A stretch of DNA of 39,349 nt from Hyphomonadaceae bacterium UBA1849. Lineage in GTDB: Bacteria > Pseudomonadota > Alphaproteobacteria > Caulobacterales > Hyphomonadaceae. Made by a program: the position numbers and the translations under genes. Of the stretch, positions 7,533-15,707 are shown piece by piece; the first letter of the stretch is position 1, and each line of letters begins with the position of its first letter. The notes beneath the pieces are model-generated. The model searched no databases. It saw only the letters and a program-made list of their open reading frames with translations, and was not told where the DNA came from. Where the stretch lies: positions 302,325 through 341,673 of the forward strand of contig DDIN01000006.1 of NCBI GenBank assembly GCA_002338565.1, written 5' to 3'.

Positions 7533-8045
7533 TTAAAGGCGATAACGAATTTGATCTGACCAGAAACGCTCAAGGCGGGTCGCTGTGCGGTTGAACGCAT
7601 CCAGATCGTCTGGACGGACGCTTGCTGTTGGTTCCAGCGCGTGAGCCTGACGTTCAAACAGAGAAGCAACCTGCTTGCGAACTTCCTGGCCAGCGGCCGT
7701 GAGCTTCAGGCGGACCGTGCGACGGTCGTCGGAGCTGCGTGTCTGAACCAGATAGCCGCCTTCCTGAAGTTTCTTGACGTTATATGACATGGATGTGCCT
7801 GCGAAAGCACCACGAGCGCGCAGAGCTGATGCCGGGGTCTCACCATCACCAATTTCATAAAGCAGCAGCGCCTGAACGCCTGTCAGCGAACGTTCGCCTG
7901 AACGTTCCAGATCGTCTTTAACGACGTCATGCAGACGACGGTGAACCTGCTCCAGAAGGGAAAGGCTTTTGAGGAAGGTTTCTCCAACGCTCGCACCTTC
8001 ATAATCAGTATGGCCTTTTGCCTCGATCATCATGTTATCACCCAT
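7533..8045 (-). CDS. MarR family winged-helix transcriptional regulator (LdtR-like)
   Basis: A 170-residue dimeric DNA-binding regulator. The winged helix is visible at about residues 55-118: a helix with S-L-T-G-V-Q-A-L-L-L-Y-E-I, the recognition-helix region S-M-S-Y-N-V-K-K-L, and the wing R-S-S-D-D-R-R-T-V-R-L-K-L-T. That wing contains the MarR-typical D-x-R-S/R-x-x-x-x-x-L-T pattern. The S-Y-N-V-K-K-L and D-D-R-R-T-V-R combination resembles LdtR/MotR-type regulators of Rhizobiales, which affect envelope and motility genes, but this is only a similarity. The ATG at 8045 has no ribosome site, whereas ATGs at 8033 and 8030 are preceded by GGGTGA and may be the real start. The gene faces a 349-base intergenic region with palindromes that could hold its own operator. 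Confidence 0.85.
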   Translation of the reverse strand: MGDNMMIEAKGHTDYEGASVGETFLKSLSLLEQVHRRLHDVVKDDLERSGERSLTGVQALLLYEIGDGETPASALRARGAFAGTSMSYNVKKLQEGGYLVQTRSSDDRRTVRLKLTAAGQEVRKQVASLFERQAHALEPTASVRPDDLDAFNRTATRLERFWSDQIRYRL

Positions 8046-8169
8046 GTAATTTTGTTTGGTTTTGATGGGTTTTACATGAGCTATGCTAAGAAATCGCTAA
8101 TCACGAATCTAGTCTATAGTTAACATACGCCTAACAGGGGCGGCAATTTTTACCCTATACTAGGACTTT

Positions 8170-8186
8170 TGTTCCATAACGGAACA
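8170..8186. promoter_or_regulatory. Perfect palindrome, candidate operator
   Basis: TGTTCC-ATAAC-GGAACA is a 6-bp perfect inverted repeat with a 5-base spacer. It lies between the two copies of CCTATACT. The spacing suits a dimeric regulator, and MarR autoregulation is one possibility. It does not fit the alphaproteobacterial LexA direct repeat GTTC-N7-GTTC. Confidence 0.45.
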
Positions 8187-8228
8187 CTTCTTGCCTATAC
8201 TCCATCTGTTCTGGCTGGTGACGAAGAA

Positions 8229-8262
8229 ATTTCCAAAATTTTTTTCTGATATTTCCAAAATT
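8229..8262. repeat. Tandem direct repeat of ATTTCCAAAATT at 22-base spacing
   Basis: Two identical 12-mers (8229-8240 and 8251-8262) start 22 bases apart, close to two helical turns, which places them on the same DNA face. They may be paired binding sites for the GNAT-hemB promoter. Confidence 0.5.
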
Positions 8263-8394
8263 ATTCCGACAAAAGTCTCAAAGTTTCTGCGTGCAAGCGT
8301 CAGAAATTCACCTGAGCCCGAGCGTATTCATAATTGTCACACGCGCCGGATCACTTCATGTTGTCACCGCTGAACGAATTCGGGAGGGGATCGC

Positions 8395-9009
8395 TTGCAA
8401 TTATTCGGCGACGATATTTGCCTACGCGCTGCCAGGCACGAGGACATTGACGCTATTCAAGCAGTCGATCTCGACGCGTCCCGGCTATTCGAACCAACAG
8501 GCCTTATTCAGGAAGGACCAGATGGTCCGCAGCCGGTTCCCGCGAAATTTCTGGAAGAAGGTATAAAGTCTGACCTCGCCACCGTTGCTGTTTTCAAGCC
8601 GGAAGACCGGATTGTCGGCTTCACACTGGCGCGCCGCGTGTCGCCTGATCTGTATCTTGACCAGATATCAGTCTCGTCCGCCTTTGGCCGACGCGGCATT
8701 GGCGCAGGATTGCTTCAACATGTCATCGACAAAGCCGACAGCCTGAGGCTGCGTGGCACCGTCTTGTCTACGTTTCGCGATCTCTCCTGGAATGGCCCGT
8801 TTTACCGACAATACGGCTTCACAGAAATTCCGCGCGATCAGATGAAACAGTGGATGCTGCAATTAGAAGCCATCCAGTCAAATACAATGGATGTAAGCTT
8901 GCGTTGCTTCATGCGCCGTCCCGGCAAATGGGACCAGCACTGGTTTCGCGTGCCCGGTTTTGAGGGTAAGCGCGACGAAAAGCGTGTTGCAGCCAACCCT
9001 GATTCATGA
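8395..9009 (+). CDS. GNAT family N-acetyltransferase
   Basis: A 204-residue acetyl-CoA-dependent acyltransferase. The GNAT core is visible in residues ~10-155: a substrate-side helix, the strand I-V-G-F-T-L-A-R-R-V, the strand L-Y-L-D-Q-I-S-V, and the acetyl-CoA loop G-R-R-G-I-G-A-G-L-L, which matches the R/Q-x-x-G-x-G/A motif. The downstream region N-G-P-F-Y-R-Q-Y-G-F is the usual GNAT motif B. The start is TTG at 8395 behind an excellent GGGAGGGG ribosome site at 8382-8389. Its stop overlaps the hemB start (ATGA), so it is translationally coupled to hemB. The substrate is unknown. Confidence 0.85.
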   Translation: MQLFGDDICLRAARHEDIDAIQAVDLDASRLFEPTGLIQEGPDGPQPVPAKFLEEGIKSDLATVAVFKPEDRIVGFTLARRVSPDLYLDQISVSSAFGRRGIGAGLLQHVIDKADSLRLRGTVLSTFRDLSWNGPFYRQYGFTEIPRDQMKQWMLQLEAIQSNTMDVSLRCFMRRPGKWDQHWFRVPGFEGKRDEKRVAANPDS

Positions 9010-10022
9010 AAACTGCAGGCATGACTCAGATTGTGCCTTCTAAATACCCGCTCACCCGCATGCGTCGTAACCGTCAGGCTGACTGGAGCCGTCGCCTTAC
9101 CCGCGAGACTTATCTGACAAAGGATGATCTCGTCTGGGCATTGATTGTTCATGACGGAGAAGAGCCACGCATTCCTGTCACGGCTATGCCGGGCGTAGAC
9201 CGGCTCAATCTGGATGAAGCTGTTAAAGCTGCAAAGCGCGCACGAGACCTCGGCATCCCTGCCCTTGCTCTGTTTCCGCATATTGATCCGTCCCGCAAGG
9301 ATGACACTGGCAGCGAAGCGCTCAATGCGAACGGCTTTGTGCCGAACGTCATTCGCGCCATTAAAGAAGCCGTTCCGGAAATTGGCGTGATGTGTGACGT
9401 CGCGCTCGATCCGTTCACAACGCACGGCCATGACGGCGTCATGAACGACAAGAACCAGATCGATAATGATGCGACGCTCAATATGTTGGTACAACAGAGC
9501 CTCGTTCAGGCGGCAGCGGGTGTAGACGTTATTGCACCGTCAGACATGATGGATGGCCGTATCGGCGCAATCCGCGAGGCGCTTGAGGCCCACGGCTATA
9601 GAGACACGATGATCATGTCGTATTCCGCCAAATATGCGAGCTGCTTCTATGGCCCGTATCGTGAGGCCGTCGGCTCAGGCGCAGTTCTGACGGGCGACAA
9701 GAAGACGTATCAGATGGACTATGGCAATACGGACGAAGCGATCCGTGAGACAGCGCTGGATCTTCAGGAAGGCGCGGACATCGTGATGGTGAAGCCGGGC
9801 CTGCCATATCTGGACATCGTCTATCGCGTGTCATCGACCTTCAACGTGCCGACCATCGTGTTCCAGATTTCCGGCGAATATGGCCAGATCATGCTGGCGT
9901 CTGAAGCCGGATGGCTGGACCGCGACAAAGCCATTCTGGAAACGCTGTCCAGCTTCAAGCGCGCAGGCGCAGACGGTATTGTCACGTATTTTGCCGAACG
10001 CGCGGCAGAGCTTCTGAGCTAG
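9006..10022 (+). CDS. hemB: Delta-aminolevulinic acid dehydratase (porphobilinogen synthase)
   Basis: Condenses two 5-aminolevulinate molecules into porphobilinogen, the first common pyrrole of heme, B12 and siroheme synthesis, in the cytoplasm. The 338-residue length is normal. The two Schiff-base lysines are in S-Y-S-A-K-Y-A-S (Lys209) and M-V-K-P-G (Lys263). The metal-site region D-V-A-L-D-P-F-T-T-H-G-H-D-G (131-144) lacks the triple cysteine of zinc enzymes, so this is the magnesium/potassium-type HemB common in alphaproteobacteria. The ATG overlaps the preceding GNAT stop by four bases; a second in-frame ATG (codon 6) is possible. A second GNAT gene follows after 3 bases, so a three-gene operon is likely. 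Confidence 0.97.
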   Translation: MKTAGMTQIVPSKYPLTRMRRNRQADWSRRLTRETYLTKDDLVWALIVHDGEEPRIPVTAMPGVDRLNLDEAVKAAKRARDLGIPALALFPHIDPSRKDDTGSEALNANGFVPNVIRAIKEAVPEIGVMCDVALDPFTTHGHDGVMNDKNQIDNDATLNMLVQQSLVQAAAGVDVIAPSDMMDGRIGAIREALEAHGYRDTMIMSYSAKYASCFYGPYREAVGSGAVLTGDKKTYQMDYGNTDEAIRETALDLQEGADIVMVKPGLPYLDIVYRVSSTFNVPTIVFQISGEYGQIMLASEAGWLDRDKAILETLSSFKRAGADGIVTYFAERAAELLS

Positions 10023-10025
10023 TTC

Positions 10026-10697
10026 ATGGCAAACCTGTCCGGATACACGCCGCGGCCTCTGCCCGGAACCAAAGTGCTGCGCGGCCGTCTGGTCATCCTC
10101 GAGCCTCTGGACGCTGAAAAGCATGGCGAGGGACTGGGCAATGCGGTTGCAGGCCCGGGCAATGACGATATCTGGACCTATATGCCATTTGATCCGGTTG
10201 AGAATGCGGCTGACTTCATCAACGTTTTCACAGCACTCGCCACGAAGAATGACTGGCTGGCCTATATCATTACCGACGCCGAAACAGGCGACGTTCTGGG
10301 AACGGCCAGCTATATGCGCCAGCGTCCGGAACATGGCAGTATAGAAGTCGGCTGTGTAGCTTACTCAAAGAAACTCCAGCGTAGCGCACATGCCAGCGAA
10401 GCCATCTATCTGATGGGGTGGCACATCTTTGATGACCTCGAATATCGGCGCTTTGAATGGAAATGCCATAACGAAAATGAGAAGTCGCGAAACGCGGCTG
10501 CCCGCTATGGCTTCAAATTCGAAGGTGTGTTCCGCAATGACATGGTCATGAAGGGCAAGAACCGCGACACAGCATGGTTCGCCATGACGGATGATGACTG
10601 GCCGGACGTAAAGCAGGCTTTTGAACGCTGGCTATCACCAGACAATTTTTATCAGAACGGACACCAGAAGCGCAAGCTGGCAGAGTTCCGCGCTTAA
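10026..10697 (+). CDS. GNAT family N-acetyltransferase, RimJ/RimL-like
   Basis: A 223-residue acetyltransferase of the RimJ/RimL type (Acetyltransf_3). It begins with the family's typical ligand-loop phrase (G-R-L-V-I-L-E-P-L) and has D-V-L-G-T-A-S-Y-M at about 88-97, I-E-V-G-C-V at ~108-113, and C-H-N-E-N-E-K-S-R-N-A-A-A-R-Y-G-F-K-F-E-G-V near residues 145-165. This last segment is the hallmark helix-strand of the group. Members acetylate ribosomal-protein N-termini or small molecules; the target here is unknown. It begins 3 bases after hemB without its own promoter. Its stop interlocks with that of the convergent CelD-like gene at 10694-10697. Confidence 0.88.
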   Translation: MANLSGYTPRPLPGTKVLRGRLVILEPLDAEKHGEGLGNAVAGPGNDDIWTYMPFDPVENAADFINVFTALATKNDWLAYIITDAETGDVLGTASYMRQRPEHGSIEVGCVAYSKKLQRSAHASEAIYLMGWHIFDDLEYRRFEWKCHNENEKSRNAAARYGFKFEGVFRNDMVMKGKNRDTAWFAMTDDDWPDVKQAFERWLSPDNFYQNGHQKRKLAEFRA

Positions 10698-11773
10698 GCC
10701 CGAACCGTGCCGAATAGCGCCATGCGTTCCCATTTGCGGAGCGCTTTTGCCGGCAGGCTTAACAGCTTACCACGGCCATCAAGTTTGTAGCTCAGCTCAC
10801 CGACTGCGCCGAGAATACGGTTCGGCACACTCACCTCGACCATGCCATGACGCATTGGCGCGATGAAGCTCGCCATAAGGCGCTTATACTGAACATCGCC
10901 CTGTCCGAGATGGAATTCAGTCATGCCCTCATGGGACGCCCACTCAGCGAGACTGAATAACAGCGCCATCCCTGGCTGCTGTTTCTGAAAACGTGGCTCA
11001 TAAGACGGGAACCAGTAGTGAAGAACGTTCTCAGATCGCATGCAATAACAGATCGCTGCGACTTCGCCGTCGATCTGCAGCGTTGAAAGCACGCCCCGCG
11101 CGCCATTCAGATTACGACGATGCAGCTCTTCCAGAAGTTCTTTCGGCCATTCAATCGAGAACAGATCAAAATGACCGGCTTCGGCCAGCGCATCGCGCTT
11201 TAACTCGATCATGCGCTCGAATACGGTTTCATCCCAGATATCGTGCTGAACGGTGACGCCGTCAGTCTTGAGGAGTTTTTCTGCCTTGCGCCATGCGCGG
11301 CGGAAATTGCTGCTCGCCTCAGATCGGCTCTGTATATACACGTCAAAACCGTTTGAGAGATCGAGAACGTAATTCCCATCACCGGCAAAGCCTTTCAGGC
11401 CAAACTGGAATTGCTGCGCCGGCACAGCGGAAAACGAATATCCACCGATCAGTTTGCCAACCTCGTCTGCATCGAAAGAGATGTCTGCGTCCGTTGCACT
11501 GATCACGCCGTGAAGGTCATCCATCGGACCTGCAGTCGGGCGCGCCATGCGCATGAAATTTCGACGGAACGGCAGGAAGCCAATAGCTTTGCCATTGGCA
11601 TCAGCGAAGCGCAAAACTTCAACATCGCCACGTACTGCATTCACAACGTTCTGGAAATCATATGAGAAGTAAGGGCTGTGCAGGTTCGGGTTCTCACGCT
11701 GCAACGTGTCCCATGCCTGCCGGTCAGATACGGACAGATTGCTGAACTTGTTTAAAGAAATTTTTGCAACCAA
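10694..11773 (-). CDS. CelD/BcsL-like GNAT acyltransferase (Acetyltransf_6, FemAB-related)
   Basis: A 359-residue protein resembling the CelD/BcsL acetyltransferase-like proteins linked to cellulose and exopolysaccharide synthesis. The N-terminal third (S-P-Y-F-S-Y-D-F and G-F-L-P-F-R-R) and the double-GNAT pattern are typical. So are N-F-R-R-A-W-R-K-A-E-K-L near 157-168 and, in the C-terminal half, Y-W-F-P-S-Y-E-P-R-F with P-G-M-A-L-L-F-S-L-A and F-H-L-G-Q-G-D-V-Q-Y-K. The start is TTG at 11773 behind GGGGGGAGG. It is divergent from a polysaccharide deacetylase only 34 bases away, which supports a role in making or modifying a surface polysaccharide. The exact acyl acceptor is unknown. Confidence 0.82.
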   Translation of the reverse strand: MVAKISLNKFSNLSVSDRQAWDTLQRENPNLHSPYFSYDFQNVVNAVRGDVEVLRFADANGKAIGFLPFRRNFMRMARPTAGPMDDLHGVISATDADISFDADEVGKLIGGYSFSAVPAQQFQFGLKGFAGDGNYVLDLSNGFDVYIQSRSEASSNFRRAWRKAEKLLKTDGVTVQHDIWDETVFERMIELKRDALAEAGHFDLFSIEWPKELLEELHRRNLNGARGVLSTLQIDGEVAAICYCMRSENVLHYWFPSYEPRFQKQQPGMALLFSLAEWASHEGMTEFHLGQGDVQYKRLMASFIAPMRHGMVEVSVPNRILGAVGELSYKLDGRGKLLSLPAKALRKWERMALFGTVRA

Positions 11774-11807
11774 AGCCTATCCTCCCCCCTAACTCATGGG
11801 GGAAATC

Positions 11808-12602
11808 ATGACAGCCTTGTCTTACCTTTCTCAAAACGCGAACGAGAAACTTCAAGCAAAGCTCGTAAAATATCAGAACCGGCACACGATTTCCATTCCG
11901 GAAAGACCGGTCGTCAGCTTCTGCTTCGACGACTTCCCCCAATCAGCGTTTGACAACGCCCTTCCAATTCTGGAAGCGCATGACTGGATCGCGACCTGGT
12001 ATATTTGCGGTAGCTATATGGACACGGTCCATCCGAATTACGGGCCGATGTTCACGCAGGACGCACTCAATGCCCTGCGCGAGAAGGGACAGGATATCGG
12101 GTGTCACACATTCGATCACTCTCACTTCCCCGAACAGCCCGCCGAAGTTTCGATTTCGGACTGCGTCGCTAACCGCAAATTCTTCATTGATCAGGGGCTG
12201 CCTGAAGCGCGCAGCTTTGCTTATCCACGCGGGTCCAGCACACTCTTCACAAAACGCGCTCTGCTACCGCACTTTTCAGGGCTGCGCGGCGTTGCGGGCG
12301 GCATCAATCAGGGTGAAACTGACATTTCGTTGCTGAAAGCGAATGGCATTCAGTCAGACCGCGGCGGTATCGCAGAATGCCTGGACTATCTGAAAGAGCT
12401 CGAAAACACGGGCGGCTGGATGATCATCTTCACCCATGATGTGCAGGATGAACCAACCGAATGGGGCTGCTCGACGAGTGACTTCCAGACGCTTGTAGAC
12501 GCGGTTCACGCCACCGGATTTGACGTTCGCTCAGTTGGCGATGTGCTCGAGAACATCGGCGCGCATGAAGTATTTGATGGAAAGCGCGTCGCCGTCGAAT
12601 AA
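11808..12602 (+). CDS. Polysaccharide deacetylase family protein (NodB homology, CE4)
   Basis: A metal-dependent deacetylase of N- or O-acetylated polysaccharides. Residue numbers are from the ATG at 11808, which follows the GGGGGA ribosome site; an upstream in-frame ATG at 11796 lies within that site. NodB motif 1 is S-F-C-F-D-D-F with Asp41/Asp42. Motif 2 is G-C-H-T-F-D-H-S with His100 and His104, giving the Asp-His-His metal triad. S-F-A-Y-P-R-G (about 189-195) is motif 3 and I-I-F-T-H-D-V contains the C-terminal catalytic His. I see no signal peptide, so it may act in the cytoplasm on a precursor or be exported by other means. It is divergent from the CelD-like acyltransferase, suggesting a small polysaccharide-decoration pair. 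Confidence 0.88.
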   Translation: MTALSYLSQNANEKLQAKLVKYQNRHTISIPERPVVSFCFDDFPQSAFDNALPILEAHDWIATWYICGSYMDTVHPNYGPMFTQDALNALREKGQDIGCHTFDHSHFPEQPAEVSISDCVANRKFFIDQGLPEARSFAYPRGSSTLFTKRALLPHFSGLRGVAGGINQGETDISLLKANGIQSDRGGIAECLDYLKELENTGGWMIIFTHDVQDEPTEWGCSTSDFQTLVDAVHATGFDVRSVGDVLENIGAHEVFDGKRVAVE

Positions 12603-12624
12603 TCAGACGACGCGCTGTCAGTGA

Positions 12625-13608
12625 TCAGCTTTGAACGTTGACCACGGTACGGCCTCGCACCTTGCCGGCCAGAATAGCATTCGCCACGTCCGGAACCTCT
12701 TCCAGTTTCACTTCGCTGATCGTGCTTTCGAGTTTTCCCGGATCAAGGTCTTTCGCGAGCCTCTCCCACGCTTCAATACGCTTCGCGCGACCCGCATTCA
12801 CTGAATCGATGCCCGCAAGTGTCACATTGCGCAGGATGAACGGTGCCACGCTTGCCGGAAGGTCCATACCCTGTGCCAGACCGCAAGCCGCCACAACACC
12901 CTCATACTTTGTCTGAGCCAGCACGTTGGCCAGCGTGTGACTTCCGACAGAATCGACCGCACCAGCCCATTTCTCAGAGCCGATCGGACGGCCCGGTTCT
13001 GAAAGCGAGTTGCGATCTACAATATCCGCAGCGCCAAGCGATTTCAGATACTCTGCCTCTGACGGGCGCCCCGTGGACGCCAGAACATTATAGCCAAGGC
13101 CGGACAGGATTGAGATTGCGATAGAGCCAACACCACCATTCGCGCCGGTCACCAGAACGTCGCCGCTCGCAGGCGTCAGGCCGCCATGCTCCAGCGCCAG
13201 AATACACAGCATAGCCGTGTAGCCTGCCGTACCGATCGCCATAGCGTCACGCGTTGAGAATTTTTCGGGAAGCGGGATTACCCATTCCGCAGGTACACGC
13301 GCCTTTTCAGAATAGCCGCCATTATGCGTCTGGCTGAGGCCATAGCCATTTACCAGCACTTTATCACCCGGCTGGAAATTGATGCTGTCAGACGCCTCAA
13401 CCGTGCCTGCCAGATCGATACCGCCAATCATCGGATAGCTCGTCATGATGCGCTTACCATTCAGCGCGAGCCCGTCTTTATAATTGACCGTGGAATACTC
13501 GACAGAGATGGTTACATCGCCCTCACCCAGATCAGCCTGATCGATGTTGGTGAGCTTTGTTGCGTAGCCTTCGCCGTCTTTGTCCGTAATGAGTGCGCGG
13601 ATCGTCAT
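12625..13608 (-). CDS. acuI: Acrylyl-CoA reductase-type NADPH oxidoreductase (AcuI/YhdH family)
   Basis: A 327-residue zinc-free medium-chain dehydrogenase/reductase of the YhdH/AcuI group. This group reduces acryloyl-CoA to propanoyl-CoA with NADPH, and some members reduce quinones or enones. Family phrases are visible: V-E-Y-S-T-V-N-Y-K-D-G near residues 37-47, M-I-G-G-I-D-L-A-G-T-V, the nucleotide loop V-T-G-A-N-G-G-V-G-S-I-A-I-S, and G-S-E-K-W-A-G-A-V-D-S-V-G. The ATG at 13608 is preceded by GGGAGG; an upstream TTG at 13623 lies before that site and is rejected. It is last in a minus-strand run with acetoacetyl-CoA synthetase, 96 bases behind it. Assignment to acrylyl-CoA is by family; without acuK/H or dddL nearby a DMSP role is not shown. 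Confidence 0.85.
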   Translation of the reverse strand: MTIRALITDKDGEGYATKLTNIDQADLGEGDVTISVEYSTVNYKDGLALNGKRIMTSYPMIGGIDLAGTVEASDSINFQPGDKVLVNGYGLSQTHNGGYSEKARVPAEWVIPLPEKFSTRDAMAIGTAGYTAMLCILALEHGGLTPASGDVLVTGANGGVGSIAISILSGLGYNVLASTGRPSEAEYLKSLGAADIVDRNSLSEPGRPIGSEKWAGAVDSVGSHTLANVLAQTKYEGVVAACGLAQGMDLPASVAPFILRNVTLAGIDSVNAGRAKRIEAWERLAKDLDPGKLESTISEVKLEEVPDVANAILAGKVRGRTVVNVQS

Positions 13609-13704
13609 CTGGTATCCTCCCAATGTGTCTCACCAGAAACTGGCAGAGCGAATGGAAGGATGAAAGCCCTTTATCGAAGGAAACTTACCGCATTTGGCGC
13701 TCAG

Positions 13705-15699
13705 TCACTCAGACATTCGTCGTGCTGTCTCGACATACCAGTCCAGAACATGTGGGTTCGCCATGGCATCCCGCGTTAGCACTTTAGATGCGTCCTGACC
13801 GAGGAAAATCTTCTTCAGCGGCACTTCCTGCTTCTTACCGGACAGCGTGCGCGGAACTTCAGGTGCCACGATAATCTCATCCGGCACGAAGCGCGGTGAG
13901 AGATTGGACCGGATATTGGCGTTGATCGCGGATTTCAGGTCATCACTCAGATCTGATCCGTCCCGAAGGACGACGAACAAAAGCAAACGGCTTTCCTGCC
14001 CCAGATACTCCAGATCAAGAACCAGTGAGTCCACCACGTCAGGCAATGCCTCAACAGCCGAGTAGATTTCGCTCGTGCCCATGCGAACGCCATGACGGTT
14101 GATGGTCGAGTCCGAGCGGCCATAGATGATACAGCTTCCATCAGGCTGGATTTTCAGCCAGTCGCCATGACACCAGATGCCCGGATACTTTTCGAAATAG
14201 CTCGTGCGGTAGCGTTCCCCGTCATCATCGCCCCAGAAGCGCAGCGGCATGCCTGGCGACGGACGCACACAGACGAGTTCACCCACCTGATCACTCACCG
14301 GCTGACCATCATCATTCCACGCCTCGACAGCCATGCCGAGCTGGCGACATTGCATCTGTCCCGGCACGACCGGCAGTTCGCGGTTGCCCGTGCAGAAGCA
14401 TCCACCAAGATCAGTGCCGCCAGATATATTGCACCACCAGATGTCGGGCGTTCCAATCGCCGCGAATTGGTCTGTGCCCCAGATTTGAGTGGATTCCGGC
14501 AGAGGCGATCCGGTACTTCCAAGCGCGCGAACTGACGAGAGATCACCGCAGGTCGAAAGGTCCACGCCGTCTTTCTCGCAGCTGACATAGAATGCTGCGC
14601 CGGACCCGAAGAAGGTCACCTTGTGGCGGGCAGCAAAGCGCCAGAGCGTTGTCCAGTCCGTCGCGCCTTTCGGCCCATTCGGCGCGCCATTGAACAGACA
14701 GATTGTTGAACCGGCGATAAGGCCGGAAAACTGCACATTCCACATGACCCAGCCGGTCGATGTGAACCAATGAAAACGCTCATTCAGGCTATTCTCAGCA
14801 TAACTTGGGCCGAGATCCATGTGCATGAGATTGACGAAAGAGGTGATCATCGTGCCGCCCAGCCCCTGCACAATCGGCTTCGGCTTTCCCGTGGTGCCGC
14901 TGGAATACAAAATCCAGATCGGATGGTCGAACGGCAGCTTCACTGGCTCGAAACCGGCAACGCCGTCGTCATCCCGAGCAACAGCGTCATCAAAGCTCTC
15001 ACAGCCCGGCACGGATACCGTCGCATAAGGCGTCTGAACCAACAGTGTCGCCTGAACGCTTGGTAGCTCGGCCAGCAGATCAATGACGGTCTGCCCCCGA
15101 TCCATCGGTTTGCCTGCATAGTGCACACCATCGGCCGCGATCAGCACTTTCGGCTCAATCTGGGCGAACCGGTCTATGACCGCACGAACGCCCATATCCG
15201 GCGCACACAGGCTCCAGACTGCGCCAACGCTCGCACACGCCAGAAAGGCGATCATGGTCTCCGGCCCGTTCGGAAGATAGGCTGCGACACGGTCACCCGG
15301 CTCTACACCAAGGTCTTTGAGTTTAAGCGCTAGCGATATTGCCTTCCGGCGCAGCTCCGGCCAGCTGACTTCAGTCACCTCGCCCAATTCATTCTCGCAA
15401 ATGATAGCAGGCTGACCTGCAGCATGCGCCGCTTCGACATGTTTGAAGACGTGATCGGTGAGATTTACATGCGCACCCTTAAACCATTCGCCGCCGGGCA
15501 TTTTATCTGTGCACAGCACGCCCTCATAAGGCGTCGGCGACTGCATGCCGCTATAATCCCAGATGCTCTGCCAGAACCCATCGACGTCCGTGACAGACCA
15601 GCTGCGAAGCACCTCATAGTCAGCGAATTCCAGTCCGCGCTCTGATTTTAGCCAGTCGCGATAGAGCGCGATTTGTGGTCGAAACGGTGCTTTACTCAC
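13705..15699 (-). CDS. Acetoacetyl-CoA synthetase (acetoacetate-CoA ligase)
   Basis: Activates acetoacetate to acetoacetyl-CoA with ATP, feeding ketone-body or poly-3-hydroxybutyrate breakdown products back into metabolism. Its 664-residue length is that of AACS, longer than typical acyl-CoA ligases. The AMP-binding P-loop L-Y-S-S-G-T-T-G-K-P-K-P lies at 264-275, with F-H-W-F-T-S-T-G-W-V-M-W-N typical of the acetoacetyl/acetyl-CoA synthetase branch. W-C-H-G-D-W and the hinge region follow. The catalytic lysine is in T-L-S-G-K-K-Q-E-V-P-L-K-K (Lys622/623). The ATG is 8 bases downstream of the DUF1801 gene's stop, so the run from the flavin reductase to acuI is probably one transcript. The phasin gene elsewhere in the window fits a PHB cycle. 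Confidence 0.92.
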   Translation of the reverse strand: MSKAPFRPQIALYRDWLKSERGLEFADYEVLRSWSVTDVDGFWQSIWDYSGMQSPTPYEGVLCTDKMPGGEWFKGAHVNLTDHVFKHVEAAHAAGQPAIICENELGEVTEVSWPELRRKAISLALKLKDLGVEPGDRVAAYLPNGPETMIAFLACASVGAVWSLCAPDMGVRAVIDRFAQIEPKVLIAADGVHYAGKPMDRGQTVIDLLAELPSVQATLLVQTPYATVSVPGCESFDDAVARDDDGVAGFEPVKLPFDHPIWILYSSGTTGKPKPIVQGLGGTMITSFVNLMHMDLGPSYAENSLNERFHWFTSTGWVMWNVQFSGLIAGSTICLFNGAPNGPKGATDWTTLWRFAARHKVTFFGSGAAFYVSCEKDGVDLSTCGDLSSVRALGSTGSPLPESTQIWGTDQFAAIGTPDIWWCNISGGTDLGGCFCTGNRELPVVPGQMQCRQLGMAVEAWNDDGQPVSDQVGELVCVRPSPGMPLRFWGDDDGERYRTSYFEKYPGIWCHGDWLKIQPDGSCIIYGRSDSTINRHGVRMGTSEIYSAVEALPDVVDSLVLDLEYLGQESRLLLFVVLRDGSDLSDDLKSAINANIRSNLSPRFVPDEIIVAPEVPRTLSGKKQEVPLKKIFLGQDASKVLTRDAMANPHVLDWYVETARRMSE

Positions 15700-15707
15700 G
15701 AATAGTC

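Larger units (their letters stand above)
8046..8394. other. 349-base non-coding region between the MarR gene and the GNAT-hemB operon
   Basis: An A/T-rich gap between divergent genes. It contains a perfect palindrome at 8170-8186, the octamer CCTATACT twice exactly 40 bases apart (8154-8161 and 8194-8201), the dodecamer ATTTCCAAAATT twice exactly 22 bases apart (8229-8240 and 8251-8262), and TTGTCAC twice (8334-8340 and 8361-8367). It probably carries the promoters for both sides. I see no convincing open reading frame or structured RNA in it. Confidence 0.6.

Noticed and set aside
8170..8186. LexA/SOS box
   Set aside because: The site is an inverted repeat TGTTCC-N5-GGAACA, not the alphaproteobacterial GTTC-N7-GTTC arrangement.
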